Numbered from the stretch's first letter, positions 39,601 through 43,800 are shown. The stretch is 64,000 bases of DNA from Maniola hyperantus (GCF_902806685.2 NC_048547.1:12287196-12351195); one strand, 5' to 3'. Program-made: numbers and translations. The notes: generated by a model not told the origin, from the sequence alone.

Positions 39601-39774
39601 ACTCACGCTATTTTACCATTCCTGTATTATTTGTTCTGAATTTTGTGACTGCTATACCTATTAAGGTAATAAAAAGGTAATATAAGATGCTAATAGTCAT
39701 TATTTCTGTTTCCAGAGGTTCCTTTCTACGGCGCCGCGATCCACGCTGAACAACTGCAACACTACCCCGTGTAG
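12042..39774 (+). CDS. Gene 1: secreted protein of unknown function, short isoform (269 aa)
   Basis: Not recognised as a named family. Six coding exons join in frame: 12042-12065, 23965-24119, 25539-25725, 26186-26417, 28083-28235, 39716-39774 (810 bases), all with GT..AG introns and consistent phases. Residues 1-24 form a signal peptide (basic start M-T-N-T-R-N-I-K, core V-W-I-C-M-V-C-M, likely cut after A-A-P-A). Residues 60-63 are R-P-K-R before Ser, a furin-type site, so 25-63 may be a propeptide. Then come a Ser/Ala-rich stretch (64-108), a helix-prone Gly/Ala/Lys segment (about 130-190) with G-G-V-T-I-L-K-G-Q-L, and a Pro/Tyr/His-rich part (200-250). The last exon adds E-V-P-F-Y-G-A-A-I-H ending Y-P-V. 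Structural, cuticular or peptide-precursor roles are all possible. Two other last exons exist. Confidence 0.78.
12603..12661. repeat. (AT)n microsatellite
   Basis: About 25 uninterrupted AT units, flanked on both sides by TAGCTATA, so the whole tract is one long palindrome able to form a cruciform. Confidence 0.9.
12838..13030. mobile_element. Two tRNA-SINE heads facing each other
   Basis: 12838-12880 carries the SINE head in plus orientation (GATAGCCTAGTGGTTAGGAC). 12905-13015 carries a longer head in minus orientation, with the B-box in GGGATCGAACCCG and AGAAGGTGGACG. Neither has its 3' half. An inverted pair of truncated SINEs or a local inversion. Confidence 0.6.
13305..13755 (-). mobile_element. 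GTTCCGTA element, complete
   Basis: Minus orientation: CCGGCCAAGTGCGAGTC at the left, TTTTTTCGACATAAATT, a GACA-type core at 13680-13700, and TGAGGTACGGAACCCTAAAA at the right. About 450 bases. The minus-strand frame at 13232-13582 is a by-product. Confidence 0.65.
14095..14180 (-). mobile_element. tRNA-SINE 3' fragment
   Basis: Contains CATCATGATCAACCCATC and CGGGTCTCCTCTCAGAGTGA, the reverse complement of the SINE 3' end. Only the last 85 bases are present. Confidence 0.55.
14430..14900. mobile_element. Possible MITE split by a LINE tail
   Basis: CCGTTCACACTGCCATATCC at about 14442 and GGATCCGGTTTAG at about 14491 are echoed by GGATCCGGCAAG and GGATCCAGC at about 14864-14890. A minus-strand jockey-like LINE 3' end (TTATTTATTCAGAATTGGTA to CGCGCCCAGGTCTGA, 14560-14735) sits between. 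The outer element is uncertain; the LINE piece is clear. Confidence 0.45.
14915..15235 (+). mobile_element. GTTCCGTA element, 5'-truncated
   Basis: Begins inside the family at TCATGAAATTTGGTAAG and continues in normal order to ATCGTGCAAAATGTCG, CTCGCACTTGGCCGG and a T run. Confidence 0.6.
15644..15862 (+). mobile_element. Short repeat of the AGCTTATGC family, full copy
   Basis: TAGCTTATGCTCGTGACTTC, GGACTACACAAATTTCAAAC, CTTAGGGGTTGAATTTTC, GAGCTGTGCGTTGATAGATC, (CAGT)n, CACCTTTTCCTTTTATC. One of the most complete copies. Confidence 0.65.
15866..16145 (-). mobile_element. tRNA-derived SINE, diverged, plus (ACAAC)n
   Basis: CATCATCATTATCATTATC at the left is the reversed (GAT)n tail; ACGGGTCTCCTCTCAGAATG and CACCAGGCTGGCCAAG follow. 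An (ACAAC)n microsatellite at about 15991-16022 interrupts the body. The right part has CACATAACTGCGAAAAGTTA. Confidence 0.5.
16180..16357 (-). mobile_element. tRNA-derived SINE (Lys-like head), copy 2
   Basis: Minus orientation: head CCTCAATAGCTCAACTGGTA, AAAGGTCGACGGTTCAAACC (B-box), then GCACTATTGTCGTACCTACT and an A-rich tail. Matches the copies at 2503 and 22535. Confidence 0.65.
16705..16890 (+). mobile_element. Old Helitron-like repeat fragment
   Basis: Diverged but recognisable order: CGCAACTTTGTACGCGTGG, AAAATCTCGTGGTGAGAAC, ATTAAGATCGGTTCAATGG and a (GACA)n remnant at 16855-16875. Confidence 0.4.
17085..17530 (-). mobile_element. AGCTTATGC-family repeat interrupted by a Helitron-like repeat
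   Basis: 17092-17197 and 17415-17530 are the two parts of one minus-orientation AGCTTATGC-family copy. Between them, 17198-17414 is a complete CTAGCTGATGCCCG-family copy (TACTAATATTATAAATGCG to GCGGGCATCAGCTAGT). The outer sequence breaks inside its conserved GACTGAAAT / TTGG region, so the inner element is younger. Confidence 0.65.
17693..17935. mobile_element. MITE with about 70-base inverted ends (AAAACGAGACAG family), interrupted
   Basis: GGTGAGATCTATGAAGCGC at 17693 begins the element. About 80 bases beginning AAAGATTCAAAGATTC (a LINE tail in reverse) interrupt it, and it resumes at CTCAGACTTAAGAC (17810), with AAAACGAGACAG and its complement CTGTCTCGTTTT flanking the centre. A clean copy lies at 61541-61690. 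Confidence 0.55.
17945..18375. other. Unassigned stretch with overlapping chance ORFs
   Basis: Open frames run on both strands (18011-18376 plus, 18088-18345 minus), but neither has splice-site, start-context or family support, and both read through an A12-like run at 18232. I see no gene here. Confidence 0.4.
18376..18685 (+). mobile_element. Hairpin-type element with target duplication, copy 1
   Basis: Flanked by the direct repeat ATAACCCTGAACTGT (18376-18390 and 18671-18685). The element starts TGTATAGAAGCAGGCG and ends TTTCATTGT(ATA). Two long arms are inverted copies: TATACAATGAACCAAAAGC ... CGCTGAAACAGG and its complement up to TTCATTGTATA. The second arm is split by a reversed LINE tail (T run at 18533, GGCGGGTCACCTGATG, to about 18620). 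Related copies: 31967-32256 and 43580-43800. Confidence 0.65.
19275..19472 (+). mobile_element. Short repeat of the TATATAAAAATGAATCGC family
   Basis: Starts TATATATAAAAATGAATCG, contains CGAGAACAGCTGAACCGATT and TTACGGAGAGAAAA, and ends GAAGTTCGCCGGGGCAGCTA. A second copy is at 26453-26665. The order of blocks matches a common lepidopteran Helitron-like family; the name is uncertain. Confidence 0.6.
19735..19795 (-). mobile_element. tRNA-SINE 3' end fragment
   Basis: TCATCATGATCAACCCATCG and CACGGGTCTCCTCTC, about 60 bases of the SINE end in reverse. Confidence 0.5.
19905..20110 (-). mobile_element. Jockey-like LINE 3' end
   Basis: Minus orientation: AAACTCAAACTCAAATC (the reversed GAGTTT-type tail), TTATTCAGAGTTGG, GATATAGTGGTGATAATTAA and CGCGCCCAGATCTGAGAAGA. 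5'-truncated copy of the 3' UTR. Confidence 0.6.
20424..20645 (+). mobile_element. GTTCCGTACCCGAAGGGTGC element, diverged
   Basis: Starts TTAGGGTTCCGTACCCGAAG, has (GTCC)n at about 20475, ACAATAAATTATAAAAATTT, and ends near GGTGCGAAACCCTTCGTG. A second, cleaner copy lies at 22888-23195. Related by its ends to the GTTCCGTACCTC family, but with a different interior. Confidence 0.55.
20808..21028 (+). mobile_element. Short Helitron-like repeat (CTAGCTGATGCCCG family)
   Basis: GATGATGCCCGCGACTTCGT to TTATAATACTAGTATGGAT, with a GACA-type core at 20975. The overlapping minus-strand frames at 20664-21008 are products of this repeat. Confidence 0.65.
21655..22080. other. Unassigned stretch with a repeated phrase
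   Basis: TGACTCCTCACGCGCC at about 21699 and its inverse-type partner GGTGCGTGAGGAGTTAAA at about 21837 make a weak inverted pair around 150 bases, possibly a small MITE. (AAAAT)n lies near 21966-21996. Confidence 0.4.
22203..22480 (+). mobile_element. tRNA-derived SINE, diverged
   Basis: GCAATGATAGTTTAGTGGTT (A-box) and TCTGGCGTTCGATCGTAGGC (B-box), then TTAACTTTTCAGACC, GGAAAACCTCGTGAGGAAAC, and the end GGGCCGGCGATGGGTTGAT. The tail is short. Confidence 0.6.
22535..22710 (+). mobile_element. tRNA-derived SINE (Lys-like head), copy 3
   Basis: Contains GGACTGAAAACCGAAAGGTC, GACGGTTCAAACCCCGCCCG, CACTATTGTCGTACCTACTC, and ends in CATGGCTAATATTCTTT with an A run. Confidence 0.65.
22888..23195 (+). 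mobile_element. GTTCCGTACCCGAAGGGTGC element
   Basis: TTTTTAGGGTTCCGTACCCG, a (GTCT/GTCC) core at 22945, CACAGCGTATTTCTATTGGC, and a right end TACGGAACCCTTCATGTGCG then GATTCGCACTTAACC. The two TACGGAACC-type ends are inverted. Confidence 0.6.
23365..23770 (+). mobile_element. Jockey-like LINE 3' end
   Basis: Carries AAACTTATTGAAAATGATCC, GCTTGGGAATGAGTTGC (the ORF2 stop region), GATAATAAAAAGAATACCCG, GGGCTCTTCTCAGACCTGGG, and a final (GAGTTT)-type tail at 23750-23770. It lies 195 bases before gene 1 exon 2. Confidence 0.65.
23965..24119 (+). CDS. Gene 1 coding exon 2
   Basis: Preceded by TTCTTCCCCAG and followed by GTAGAT. Phase 0 in, phase 2 out. Encodes V-W-I-C-M-V-C-M-A-T-S-M-A-A-P-A (signal peptide core and cleavage region), then Q-R-T-I-E-L and an acidic helix-prone stretch ending E-E-I-M. 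It supplies two bases of the Arg that begins the R-P-K-R site. Confidence 0.82.
24140..24690 (-). mobile_element. Jockey-like LINE 3' end split by a Helitron-like repeat
   Basis: 24140-24180 and 24414-24690 are one minus-orientation LINE end (TCAAATAATTTATTCAAAC; then AAATTACACTTTTTGATTG ... CGGGTATTTTTTT ... CTCATTCCCAAGC). 24183-24413 is a CTAGCTGATGCCCG-family copy inserted into it. It sits in gene 1 intron 2, 21 bases after the donor. Confidence 0.65.
24951..25434. mobile_element. Possible MITE with TTATGCCCAGTTTCTGAA ends
   Basis: TTATGCCCAGTTTCTGAAT at 24954 is mirrored by TTCAGAAACCGGGCATTAA at about 25411-25429. Inside, TTGACCTAAAC- and TCAATAGC-type words recur on both sides. No coding sequence; about 480 bases; in gene 1 intron 2. 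Confidence 0.5.
25539..25725 (+). CDS. Gene 1 coding exon 3
   Basis: Preceded by TTTCCAACAG, followed by GTAAGTTTT. Phase 2 in, phase 0 out. Completes R-P-K-R, then S-S-A-Q-A-I-S-S-A-V, L-L-G-Q-A-S-A-G-A-A-S-F-I, and a His/Glu pair repeat (H-S-E-H-S-E-H-E) near the end. Ala and Ser dominate. Confidence 0.85.
25760..26165 (+). mobile_element. Two LINE-tail fragments in gene 1 intron 3
   Basis: 25770-25960 has GACCTGGTGGCAAGTGATGA, GAGCGCGCTTGCCTAGAAGA and GAATGGCGGAAGGGCGTTTC. 26085-26160 has GGGATCTCACCTGGTGGTAAG. Phrases such as these occur in 3' regions of a common lepidopteran LINE; a related piece lies at 41120-41240. Confidence 0.45.
26186..26417 (+). CDS. Gene 1 coding exon 4
   Basis: Preceded by AATTTTTACAG, followed by GTAAGTACC. 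Phase 0 in, phase 1 out. Encodes H-S-E-K-V-D-Y-W-G-L-K-K, then an amphipathic, Gly-spaced segment (A-I-T-G-G-V-T-I-L-K-G-Q-L-I-K-G-G-G-A-L) with Lys every 7-10 residues, ending P-K-K-P-I. It reads open for its full length and is the most protein-like part of the gene. Confidence 0.88.
26453..26665 (+). mobile_element. Short repeat of the TATATAAAAATGAATCGC family, copy 2
   Basis: TATATATAAAAATGAATCGC, CTCGAGAACGGCTGAACCG, GAATATTCC-like middle, TTCGCCGGGTCAGCTAGT end. Lies 35 bases inside gene 1 intron 4. Confidence 0.65.
26670..28080. other. Intron 4 remainder, unassigned
   Basis: AT-rich, no repeat recognised within the window. The minus-strand frame 26583-26813 has no support. Confidence 0.4.
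28083..28235 (+). CDS. Gene 1 coding exon 5 (branch-point exon)
   Basis: Preceded by ATAATTTCCAG, followed by GTATGAT. Phase 1 in, phase 1 out. Encodes a Pro/Tyr/His/Ala-rich stretch: V-Y-G-P-P-P-T-H-I-E-Y-A-P-P, then H-Y-G-Q-L-H-T-G-P-S and K-Y-P-S-Q-L-D. Its phase-1 donor fits all three downstream last exons. Confidence 0.85.
28236..28965. other. Intron stretch, unassigned
   Basis: AT-rich. A short inverted pair around AGAACTTGGTTTGG (28298) and CCAAGTTCTTG (28323) forms a possible hairpin. No gene. Confidence 0.4.
28966..29285 (+). mobile_element. tRNA-derived SINE with full head, near full length
   Basis: GCTGTGAAAGCCTAGTGGTT (A-box), GGTCGGGGGTTCGATCCCGG (B-box), CACCTCTAACTTTTCGGAGT, GAGAGTTCTCCATAATGTTC, and the end AGCCGGTGATGGGTTGATCA with a short GAT tail. 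One of the two best copies in the window. Confidence 0.7.
29286..30370. other. Intron stretch, unassigned
   Basis: About 1.1 kb of AT-rich sequence without recognised repeats or supported ORFs. Confidence 0.4.
30372..30565 (-). mobile_element. Jockey-like LINE 3' end
   Basis: Minus orientation: AATCAAATAATTTATTC, AATTACACTTTTTGATGG, AACTAAAGCTACGAGGCGAG, CACCCAGGTCTGAGAAGAGT and AACTTAGCCGGG. It ends about 220 bases before the candidate last exon at 30786. Confidence 0.6.
30786..30907 (+). CDS. Gene 1 alternative last exon a (290-aa isoform)
   Basis: Preceded by TTTACTTTTCAG. Entered in phase 1, it reads E-Y-I-V-M-S-S-V-V-D-E-D-V-I-S-E-P-F, P-E-P-S-A-E-L-L-Y-R-Y-Y-D and ends D-Y-L-W then TAA at 30905-30907. 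The stop overlaps a good donor-like GTAAGA, so it could also be an internal exon, but no phase-2 partner is visible downstream. The acidic, non-repetitive composition argues for a real exon. AATAAA near 31325 may be its polyadenylation signal. Less sure than the other two last exons. Confidence 0.5.
31967..32256 (-). mobile_element. Hairpin-type element with 15-base target duplication, copy 2
   Basis: Bounded by the direct repeat ACATGTTCTCTTCTT at 31952-31966 and 32257-32271. Relative to copy 1 (18376) it is inverted: it begins TATACAATGAACAAAAAGC and ends AACGCCTGCTTCTATACA. Two inverted arms of about 60 bases share CTTAATTTGCTATAATCCGC and CAGGTCGAATCTGTATG, enclosing a 120-base centre with GTGGGAGGGCGGGCGGTGC. 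No ORF, no poly(A). Confidence 0.75.
32589..32907 (-). CDS. Candidate antisense ORF in gene 1 (uncertain)
   Basis: On the minus strand the frame is open for about 105 codons from a TAA near 32908 to the stop TAG at 32589-32591. It begins F-T-F-T-E-T-T-G-F-T and contains a hydrophobic stretch (V-T-V-Q-L-L-W-V-F-L-G-I) followed by G-G-R-C, then N-L-G-H-V-R-P-L-G-S-I-A-L-Y and D-P-N-G-L-I-Q-L-I-I. There is no ATG near the start, so an upstream exon would be needed. AATAAA follows on that strand at about 32540. It could equally be a chance frame in AT-rich DNA. Family not recognised. Confidence 0.22.
33117..33455 (+). mobile_element. AACCGACTTCAAAAAAAGGAGG-type repeat
   Basis: Starts AACCGACTTCAAAAAAAGG at 33118, then GAGGTTCTCAATTCGTCGG, a T27-like run, CGATTACTCAAAAACGCTTG and TCTGATGAACATCTTCGAAG. 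A truncated relative is at 32290-32350 (CGACTTCAAAAAAGGAGAAGG). Common in Lepidoptera; non-coding. Confidence 0.55.
33455..33780. repeat. Large palindrome, arms about 130 bases
   Basis: Left arm 33455 to about 33590 and right arm about 33645-33780 are inverted copies with few mismatches: AAAAACCGACTTCGTTACAT, TTATTACCGAATATATTATG and GTTCCATAATAATA occur in the left arm and in reverse in the right. The spacer is about 55 bases. The outer ends share CCGACTTC with the neighbouring repeat at 33118, so it may be a foldback derivative of that family. Confidence 0.8.
33781..34255. other. Unassigned stretch
   Basis: Contains CCTATCGATCGTGGGCCC and GTGGGCACGTGCCC, GC-rich self-complementary words at 33885-33915. 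No gene. Confidence 0.35.
34258..34445 (-). mobile_element. Short repeat of the AGCTTATGC family, partial
   Basis: (ACTG)n at 34276, GTACAGCTCAAACTGCTG, GAAATTTGGCATGCAGATAG, CATCCGCTAAGAAAGGATT. The terminal CGCGAGCATAAGCTA end is missing. Confidence 0.55.
34446..35580. other. Unassigned AT-rich stretch
   Basis: No gene; a pyrimidine run (TCTTTCTTCTTCTTCTTTC) lies at about 34776-34800. No recognised repeat. Confidence 0.4.
35580..35750. mobile_element. Two repeat fragments side by side
   Basis: 35583-35660 is a reversed GTTCCGTA-type end (AAGTCCGAGTCGGACTCACA, AAGGGTTCCG). 35670-35745 is the right end of an AGCTTATGC-family copy (CCAGTAGTTTGAGCTGTGCG, GTCAGTCACCTTTTCG). Confidence 0.5.
36254..36534 (+). 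mobile_element. GTTCCGTA element, left half, with (GAT)n
   Basis: TTTTTAGGGTTCCGTACCTC, (GTCT)n at 36318-36350, TCATGAAATTTGGCAGG, truncated after GGGGTTACCTACATCACC. An uninterrupted (GAT)n of about ten units follows at 36505-36534. Confidence 0.6.
36632..36845 (-). mobile_element. Short Helitron-like repeat, diverged
   Basis: TACTAAATACCTACCTATTA at the left, TTTTATCCCGGAAAATCAAC and TCCACGGGAACGAAGTCACG at the right. Same family as 303-541. Confidence 0.55.
37055..37310 (+). mobile_element. Short Helitron-like repeat (CTAGCTGATGCCCG family) with (AAAAT)n
   Basis: CTAGATGATGCCCGCGACTT, TTTCTCCGGGATTAAAGG, (GACA)n at 37245-37275, TTAAAATATTAATATGGAT. An AAAATAAAATAAAAT tract at 37203 sits where the family usually has GGTTCAACC. 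Confidence 0.6.
37676..37846. mobile_element. MITE with about 75-base terminal inverted repeats
   Basis: Starts GCCCCCCCAATTGTGTAAGA and ends TCTTACACAATTGGGGGGC. The arms also share ATCGTTATCGTAATCGTCAA and AATTCTGCT..TTGATTGG, leaving a spacer of about 20 bases. Total about 170 bases; no ORF. The target duplication is unclear (CAG flanks both sides). Lies 210 bases before gene 1 exon b. Confidence 0.8.
38056..38804 (+). CDS. Gene 1 alternative last exon b (499-aa isoform)
   Basis: Preceded by TCTCTGAGACAG, entered in phase 1 (G from exon 5 plus GA gives Gly), open for 249 codons to TGA at 38802-38804. Begins G-R-G-K-L-N-G-L-H-A-G-L-V, then P-P-P-P-Q-P-F-P-P-F-K-P, a Tyr/Asp/Ser stretch (D-S-Y-S-D-Y-N-P-R-N-T-Y-D-Y), a helical part (A-K-I-Q-K-I-H-A-N-I-A-K), and a mucin-like Thr/Ser tract (T-T-T-S-T-T-T-I-R-T-S-S-T-T-T-T). 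A basic R-R-K-K and the C-terminus G-N-R-I-V-Q-V follow. The Thr tract is likely O-glycosylated. AATAAA at about 39562 may end this transcript. Confidence 0.8.
38805..39715. other. 3' UTR of isoform b, or intron for isoform c
   Basis: AT-rich, no repeat. Contains AATAAA near 39562, upstream of the next acceptor TTTCTGTTTCCAG. Confidence 0.5.
39716..39774 (+). CDS. Gene 1 alternative last exon c (269-aa isoform)
   Basis: Preceded by TTTCTGTTTCCAG, the best polypyrimidine tract of the three. Entered in phase 1, it reads E-V-P-F-Y-G-A-A-I-H-A-E-Q-L-Q-H-Y-P-V then TAG. The Tyr/His/Gln composition continues the style of exon 5. Confidence 0.75.
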
Positions 39775-39916
39775 TCGTGTAAATAGGCTTTAATTTATTA
39801 CTTATAGGACTCCCACAGACTACAGATTAGCTTTAGTTTGTTAGAATACCGTTGCCGTCTAATAGCGGCTGCTAAATAATGTCGATTGACGTCGTTGAAA
39901 CTTCTATGACATTACA

Positions 39917-40006
39917 AAATAATTTTAAATACATATCAAAAATTACGTGACCGGCAGGAATCGAACCTGCATCTTCTGGGTTTTTGATATGTATTTAAAA
40001 TTATTT
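39917..40006 (-). repeat. Perfect 26-base inverted repeat around a tRNA T-arm relic
   Basis: Arms at 39917-39942 and 39981-40006 are exact inverted copies (AATTTTAAATACATATC core). The 38-base centre, read on the minus strand, contains GCAGGTTCGATTCCTGC: a 5-bp stem with a 7-base TTCGATT loop, the form of a tRNA T arm and pol III B-box. It falls in the 3' UTR of gene 1 isoform c. A SINE or foldback relic rather than a tRNA gene, since no anticodon or D arm is present. Confidence 0.65.
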
Positions 40007-40199
40007 AGAAATTTCCTTGAAGTGTAGATAAACACTAAAAAATTATAAAAAATATTCTATGACATTGTCTATTGGAACAATACGAGCTTTTAGGTTTTAT
40101 GACACCGATGCTTCACGACACACCGTCCTTTGACGGCAAAGCTATCCTACGAAACGAGCATTAACGATCGGCTGATAGATAGGCAGACTTAATCTGTGT

Positions 40200-40460
40200 T
40201 GCAATCAGACTTCTTCGGCTTCTAACGCAGCGCTTTCCGATGCGAGATTGCCATTCCAACACTCTGGTAGTGGGACCCCAAAGTCTATCGGTTTTTCGAA
40301 CTATAATTTATGCCCTGCCCGTTGCCACTTCAGCTTCGCAACCCGCTGAGCTACGAGGTTACGGATCTCCTCATTTCTGATTTGAGCACGTAGAGCAACT
40401 CCAAACATAGCTCTCCATCGCCCGCTGAGTGTCTCTGAGCTTTTTTATGAGGCCCATAAA
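40200..40460 (-). mobile_element. RTE-type LINE 3' fragment
   Basis: Minus-strand sequence parallels the RTE copy at 10380 (GCAACGGGCAGGGCATAA; GAAATGAGGAGATCCG; AGGTTCGAAAAACCGATAG type). Frameshifted. Lies downstream of gene 1 exon c. Confidence 0.6.
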
Positions 40461-40611
40461 AAACTTACTACTGTCTCGGCTCCATAATGTCATCATCGGC
40501 TTTAGAACATTGAATTTCTTAGTGTTTAACAACTTCTCAAGTAGGTATTTAGATTTCAGAAACTGTTGTACAACAAACGTCAAAATTGTAGACTCTCTAA
40601 CTTATTAACAA

Positions 40612-40805
40612 CTAGCTTATGCTTGCTTCGTCTGCGTGGACTACACAACTTTCAAACCCCTATTTCACCCCCTTAGGGGTTGAATTTTCAAAAATCCTTT
40701 CTTAGCGGATGCCTACGTCATAATAGCTATCTGCATGCCAAACAGCGCGATGCGTCTAGTAGTTTGAGCTGTGCGTTGATAGATCAGTCAGTCAGTCAAT
40801 CCTTA
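40612..40805 (+). mobile_element. Short repeat of the AGCTTATGC family
   Basis: TAGCTTATGCTTGCTTCGTC, GGACTACACAACTTTCAAAC, CTTAGGGGTTGAATTTTC, GAGCTGTGCGTTGATAGATC, (CAGT)n. Confidence 0.65.
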
Positions 40806-41109
40806 AGAAGATTTTCAAGAGACCCGTAGACCAAGGTGTTCTTTCTACGGTTTGAGATACCATACATATTTAAAGAATATATACCTACCTAACTATTGGC
40901 CGATACTTAGTAATTTGTGGGAGCCTTAATTTGTGACCATACAGGAATGTTACTTTAGCATTCACTGTTGGTCTTTTGTAGTGTATAATAATAATTATAA
41001 ATTTTAGTGTGTTCATCGATATGAAACGAAATCAGAACCAAAAATATGATAAGAACTTCGTGTTTATTAGAGAGAAAAAAATTGTGTCCACTAGTAACAA
41101 AACGTTTTG

Positions 41110-41245
41110 TTTAATTTTTTTACAGGATAGGTTTGCGCTTGACGAAGATCATGCCTTAAAGAAAACAATGAAATTGCGGTCTAAGTTGGAGCGCGCTTGC
41201 CTAGAAGATGCCTAAGTATTAACTCTTGCCTTGAAGGTATTTAAG
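41110..41245 (+). mobile_element. Probable LINE-tail fragment
   Basis: CGCGCTTGCCTAGAAGATGCCTA is shared with intron 3 (25810). The frame at 41009-41215 crosses it and is not supported as a gene. Confidence 0.4.
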
Positions 41246-41324
41246 TAATACCTACTAATAATACTTTCTATATACTTACTATATCTCCTACGATTTAGTT
41301 TCTAATAACTATGATCACGGTAAT

Positions 41325-42205
41325 GTTATATGCAGTATTCCAACTTCATACAAACGGGCGAAACGCGAGCTATACCTACGCGCCTTGATCTCGCGGTGCG
41401 CTCGTGGTGCAGCCAGTCGCGACTGTGCCGCAGTGACGAACGGACGGTGTTTTGTTTTTTTAATAACCGCGCGATTTTTTTACTAAAAATAAGTTCAAGT
41501 ACATATTTAATATGACTGGTACATATTTAAACACAAAGTAAGCAAATGTAATTAAAATGCCGGAGGGGGGCAGCCTTATCGCATGTTTACGTACCGCGCT
41601 GCTGTAGGTATTTATTTCAAAGATACGGCCGAGTTACAATACTGTATAGATAACATTACCGTGCTATGATGTTTGTAAAATTTGTCTTCAATCTTAAATC
41701 GAAATAAGATTGGTAAAAATAGTAATAATTAGAGTAAAATATTAACCGCATTGATTTGAATTTGACATTTAAATTATTATTTTTTAACTATTTGTTTGGC
41801 ATCGTGAAAAGCCTTGACGTTATTAAATTTTAATTTTTTTTCAACTTTTAAATTTATTTTAGTAAGTATAACTGTGGTGTCTGAAAGGACTTTTACATTT
41901 ATAAAAAAATGCAATAGGTGTTTAATTATTATCTACAGTCTTTAAAGGTCTAGGGTCAACAGTATTAACTACTCGTTAACCCATCATGTTAATTGTTAAT
42001 CAGTTTTTAAAATTGTATAATAATAATAATTCTTACTGAAGTACCTACCTACCTATACCTACTTATCTATTATTTTTAATTACTTAGATAAATTTTAAAT
42101 TTGTAAAGATTGTTCTTGTGTTGTACATAAAAATTATGCTCAGGTATTATAATTAAGTAATTGTTATTTATATTCTAACATAATAATAAATTTTACTATT
42201 TTTGT
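41325..42205. other. Unassigned stretch, possibly gene 1 3' UTR
   Basis: A GC-richer pocket at 41350-41470 (CGCGCCTTGATCTCGCGGTG) stands out from AT-rich surroundings. No gene or repeat recognised. If isoform c uses the polyadenylation signal near 42224 this is transcribed 3' UTR. Confidence 0.35.
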
Positions 42206-42245
42206 AAATAAATTAAAATTAATAAATAATGTGGGACTTGTTTTT
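42206..42245 (+). terminator. Candidate polyadenylation site of gene 1 (isoform c)
   Basis: TTAATAAATAATGTGGG at about 42219: an AATAAA hexamer followed within 20 bases by a GT-rich and then T-rich stretch (GTGGGACTTGTTTTTTTT), as expected of an animal polyadenylation site. 2.4 kb after the stop. Confidence 0.4.
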
Positions 42246-42689
42246 TTTAAATCGTACCTACTAATAACTCCTAATTCTCAAATCCAAATATTTTTTCACC
42301 TTTAGCAGAGTGAACTAGAGTGAGAAAACTGGACTTCATGCTGAAATTGACATCTGACAAATAACGTTATTACAAGTTCCATCACTGTCGTGAACTGTGG
42401 CATCCTGTGGGGTCTGATGAAATTAATATGAAAACTCGAGTACCTACTTATCCTGTCATACGGACGGACACAATATACCTACCTAATATTTCATTTTCCC
42501 AGTATTTAGGTATATTCACCCTAGGATAGCTGTTTTAGGGTGGATTAACCGAAAAAGCTTATATTTCCACGTTTCCCACGGTCACGACGAGACTGGGCGT
42601 CCCGTCGTGACGACCCGTGCAATAGGGTTCAAATATCGACAAATTAAAACATCTAGGTAATTAATTGTGGTACCTATGTACCCGTTTTT

Positions 42690-43520
42690 TTGCATGAGTT
42701 ATAGTTAAAGACCTGGAGAGTGACATAGGTAGGCTACTTTTTATCCCGGAAAATCATAGAATTCCCACAGGATTTTAAAAACCTAAATCCACGCGGATGA
42801 AGTTGCGGGCTACATCTAGTTATTCCTATAACGCCATCTATTGGTATACTTTGATACTACTTGGTAAGATGCTGTGCTGACAATATTTTGTAGACAATGA
42901 GTATGTTTAGGTACCTACTAGTACTTATAGGAGAGCAGAGATGGTAGTATCATCGTTGGCTCACTGCTGATTGGGCATGGGTCTCCCAGAATGAGAATAG
43001 TTTAGACCCTATTAGGTTCATAGCCCACCCCGCTGGCTAAGTGCGGATATGCAGACTTCACTTGTAATAATAGTTAATCAATTATGAGCGCAAACTCGCC
43101 AATAAACTGATGTGCAGTTTGGCGAGATAAAAATTGTTAAAATATTCCATAGGTACTAATATTATAAATGTAAAAGTGTGTCTGTCTGTCTGTCTGTCCG
43201 TCCGCCTGTCTGTCTGTCTGCTAGTTTTTCACGGCCCATCCGTTTAACCGATTTTGCCGAAATTTGGTACAGTGATATTAGCTTGCATCCAGGCGCCTTA
43301 AGGACATAGGCTACTTTTTATCCTGGAAAATGAAAATCATTCCCACGGGATTTTTAAAAACCTAAATCCACCCGGACGTAGTTGCGGGCATCATCTAGTA
43401 TTAAATAAATAAATAAATAAAAAAACTTCACACACCGTTTTGAGATCATTATGGACTCTCAGGCATGCAAGTTTCCTCACAATGCTTTCCTTCACCGTTA
43501 AAGCAATGGACATTATTATT
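42690..43520. mobile_element. Four repeat fragments in series
   Basis: 42690-42825: right half of a Helitron-like repeat (TTTTTATCCCGGAAAATCAT). 42935-43080: reversed tRNA-SINE piece (GGCTCACTGCTGATTGGGC). 43148-43402: good Helitron-like copy with (GTCT)n and (GTCC) core, ending GCGGGCATCATCTAGTA. 43425-43520: reversed SINE middle (CAGGCATGCAAGTTTCCTC). Confidence 0.55.
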
Positions 43521-43579
43521 TAATGAGCTAAGTATTTAAAGGGTTTAGTAAAATTCCTTTTCTAAAATAGCCCGATTCC

Positions 43580-43800
43580 ATCATAGACTGCGTGGTGGTG
43601 GTGCGTATTGCTTGCTTCGCGGCTGACTTTTCCTGCATGTTTAGCAGTGGGAGGGCGGACGGTGCATATCGCATGCTGCATGTTGCACCACAGATTTGAC
43701 CTGTTTCATCGGATTATAGCACATTAAGCTCAGGTTTATTAGGTTCATTGTATAACATCATGGATTTCCGCAAAATAACGCCTGCTTCTATAAAAGACGT
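43580..43800 (-). mobile_element. Hairpin-type element, copy 3, damaged
   Basis: Shares GTGGTGCGTATTGCTTGC, GTTTAGCAGTGGGAGGGCGG and the end AACGCCTGCTTCTATA with copy 2 (31967-32256). The first arm is lost, and the remaining arm has substitutions. Confidence 0.6.

Noticed and set aside
41009..41215. Possible exon after TTTTTTTACAG at 41125
   Set aside because: Acceptor-like sequence is present, but the reading frame ends in a phrase shared with a LINE tail at 25810.
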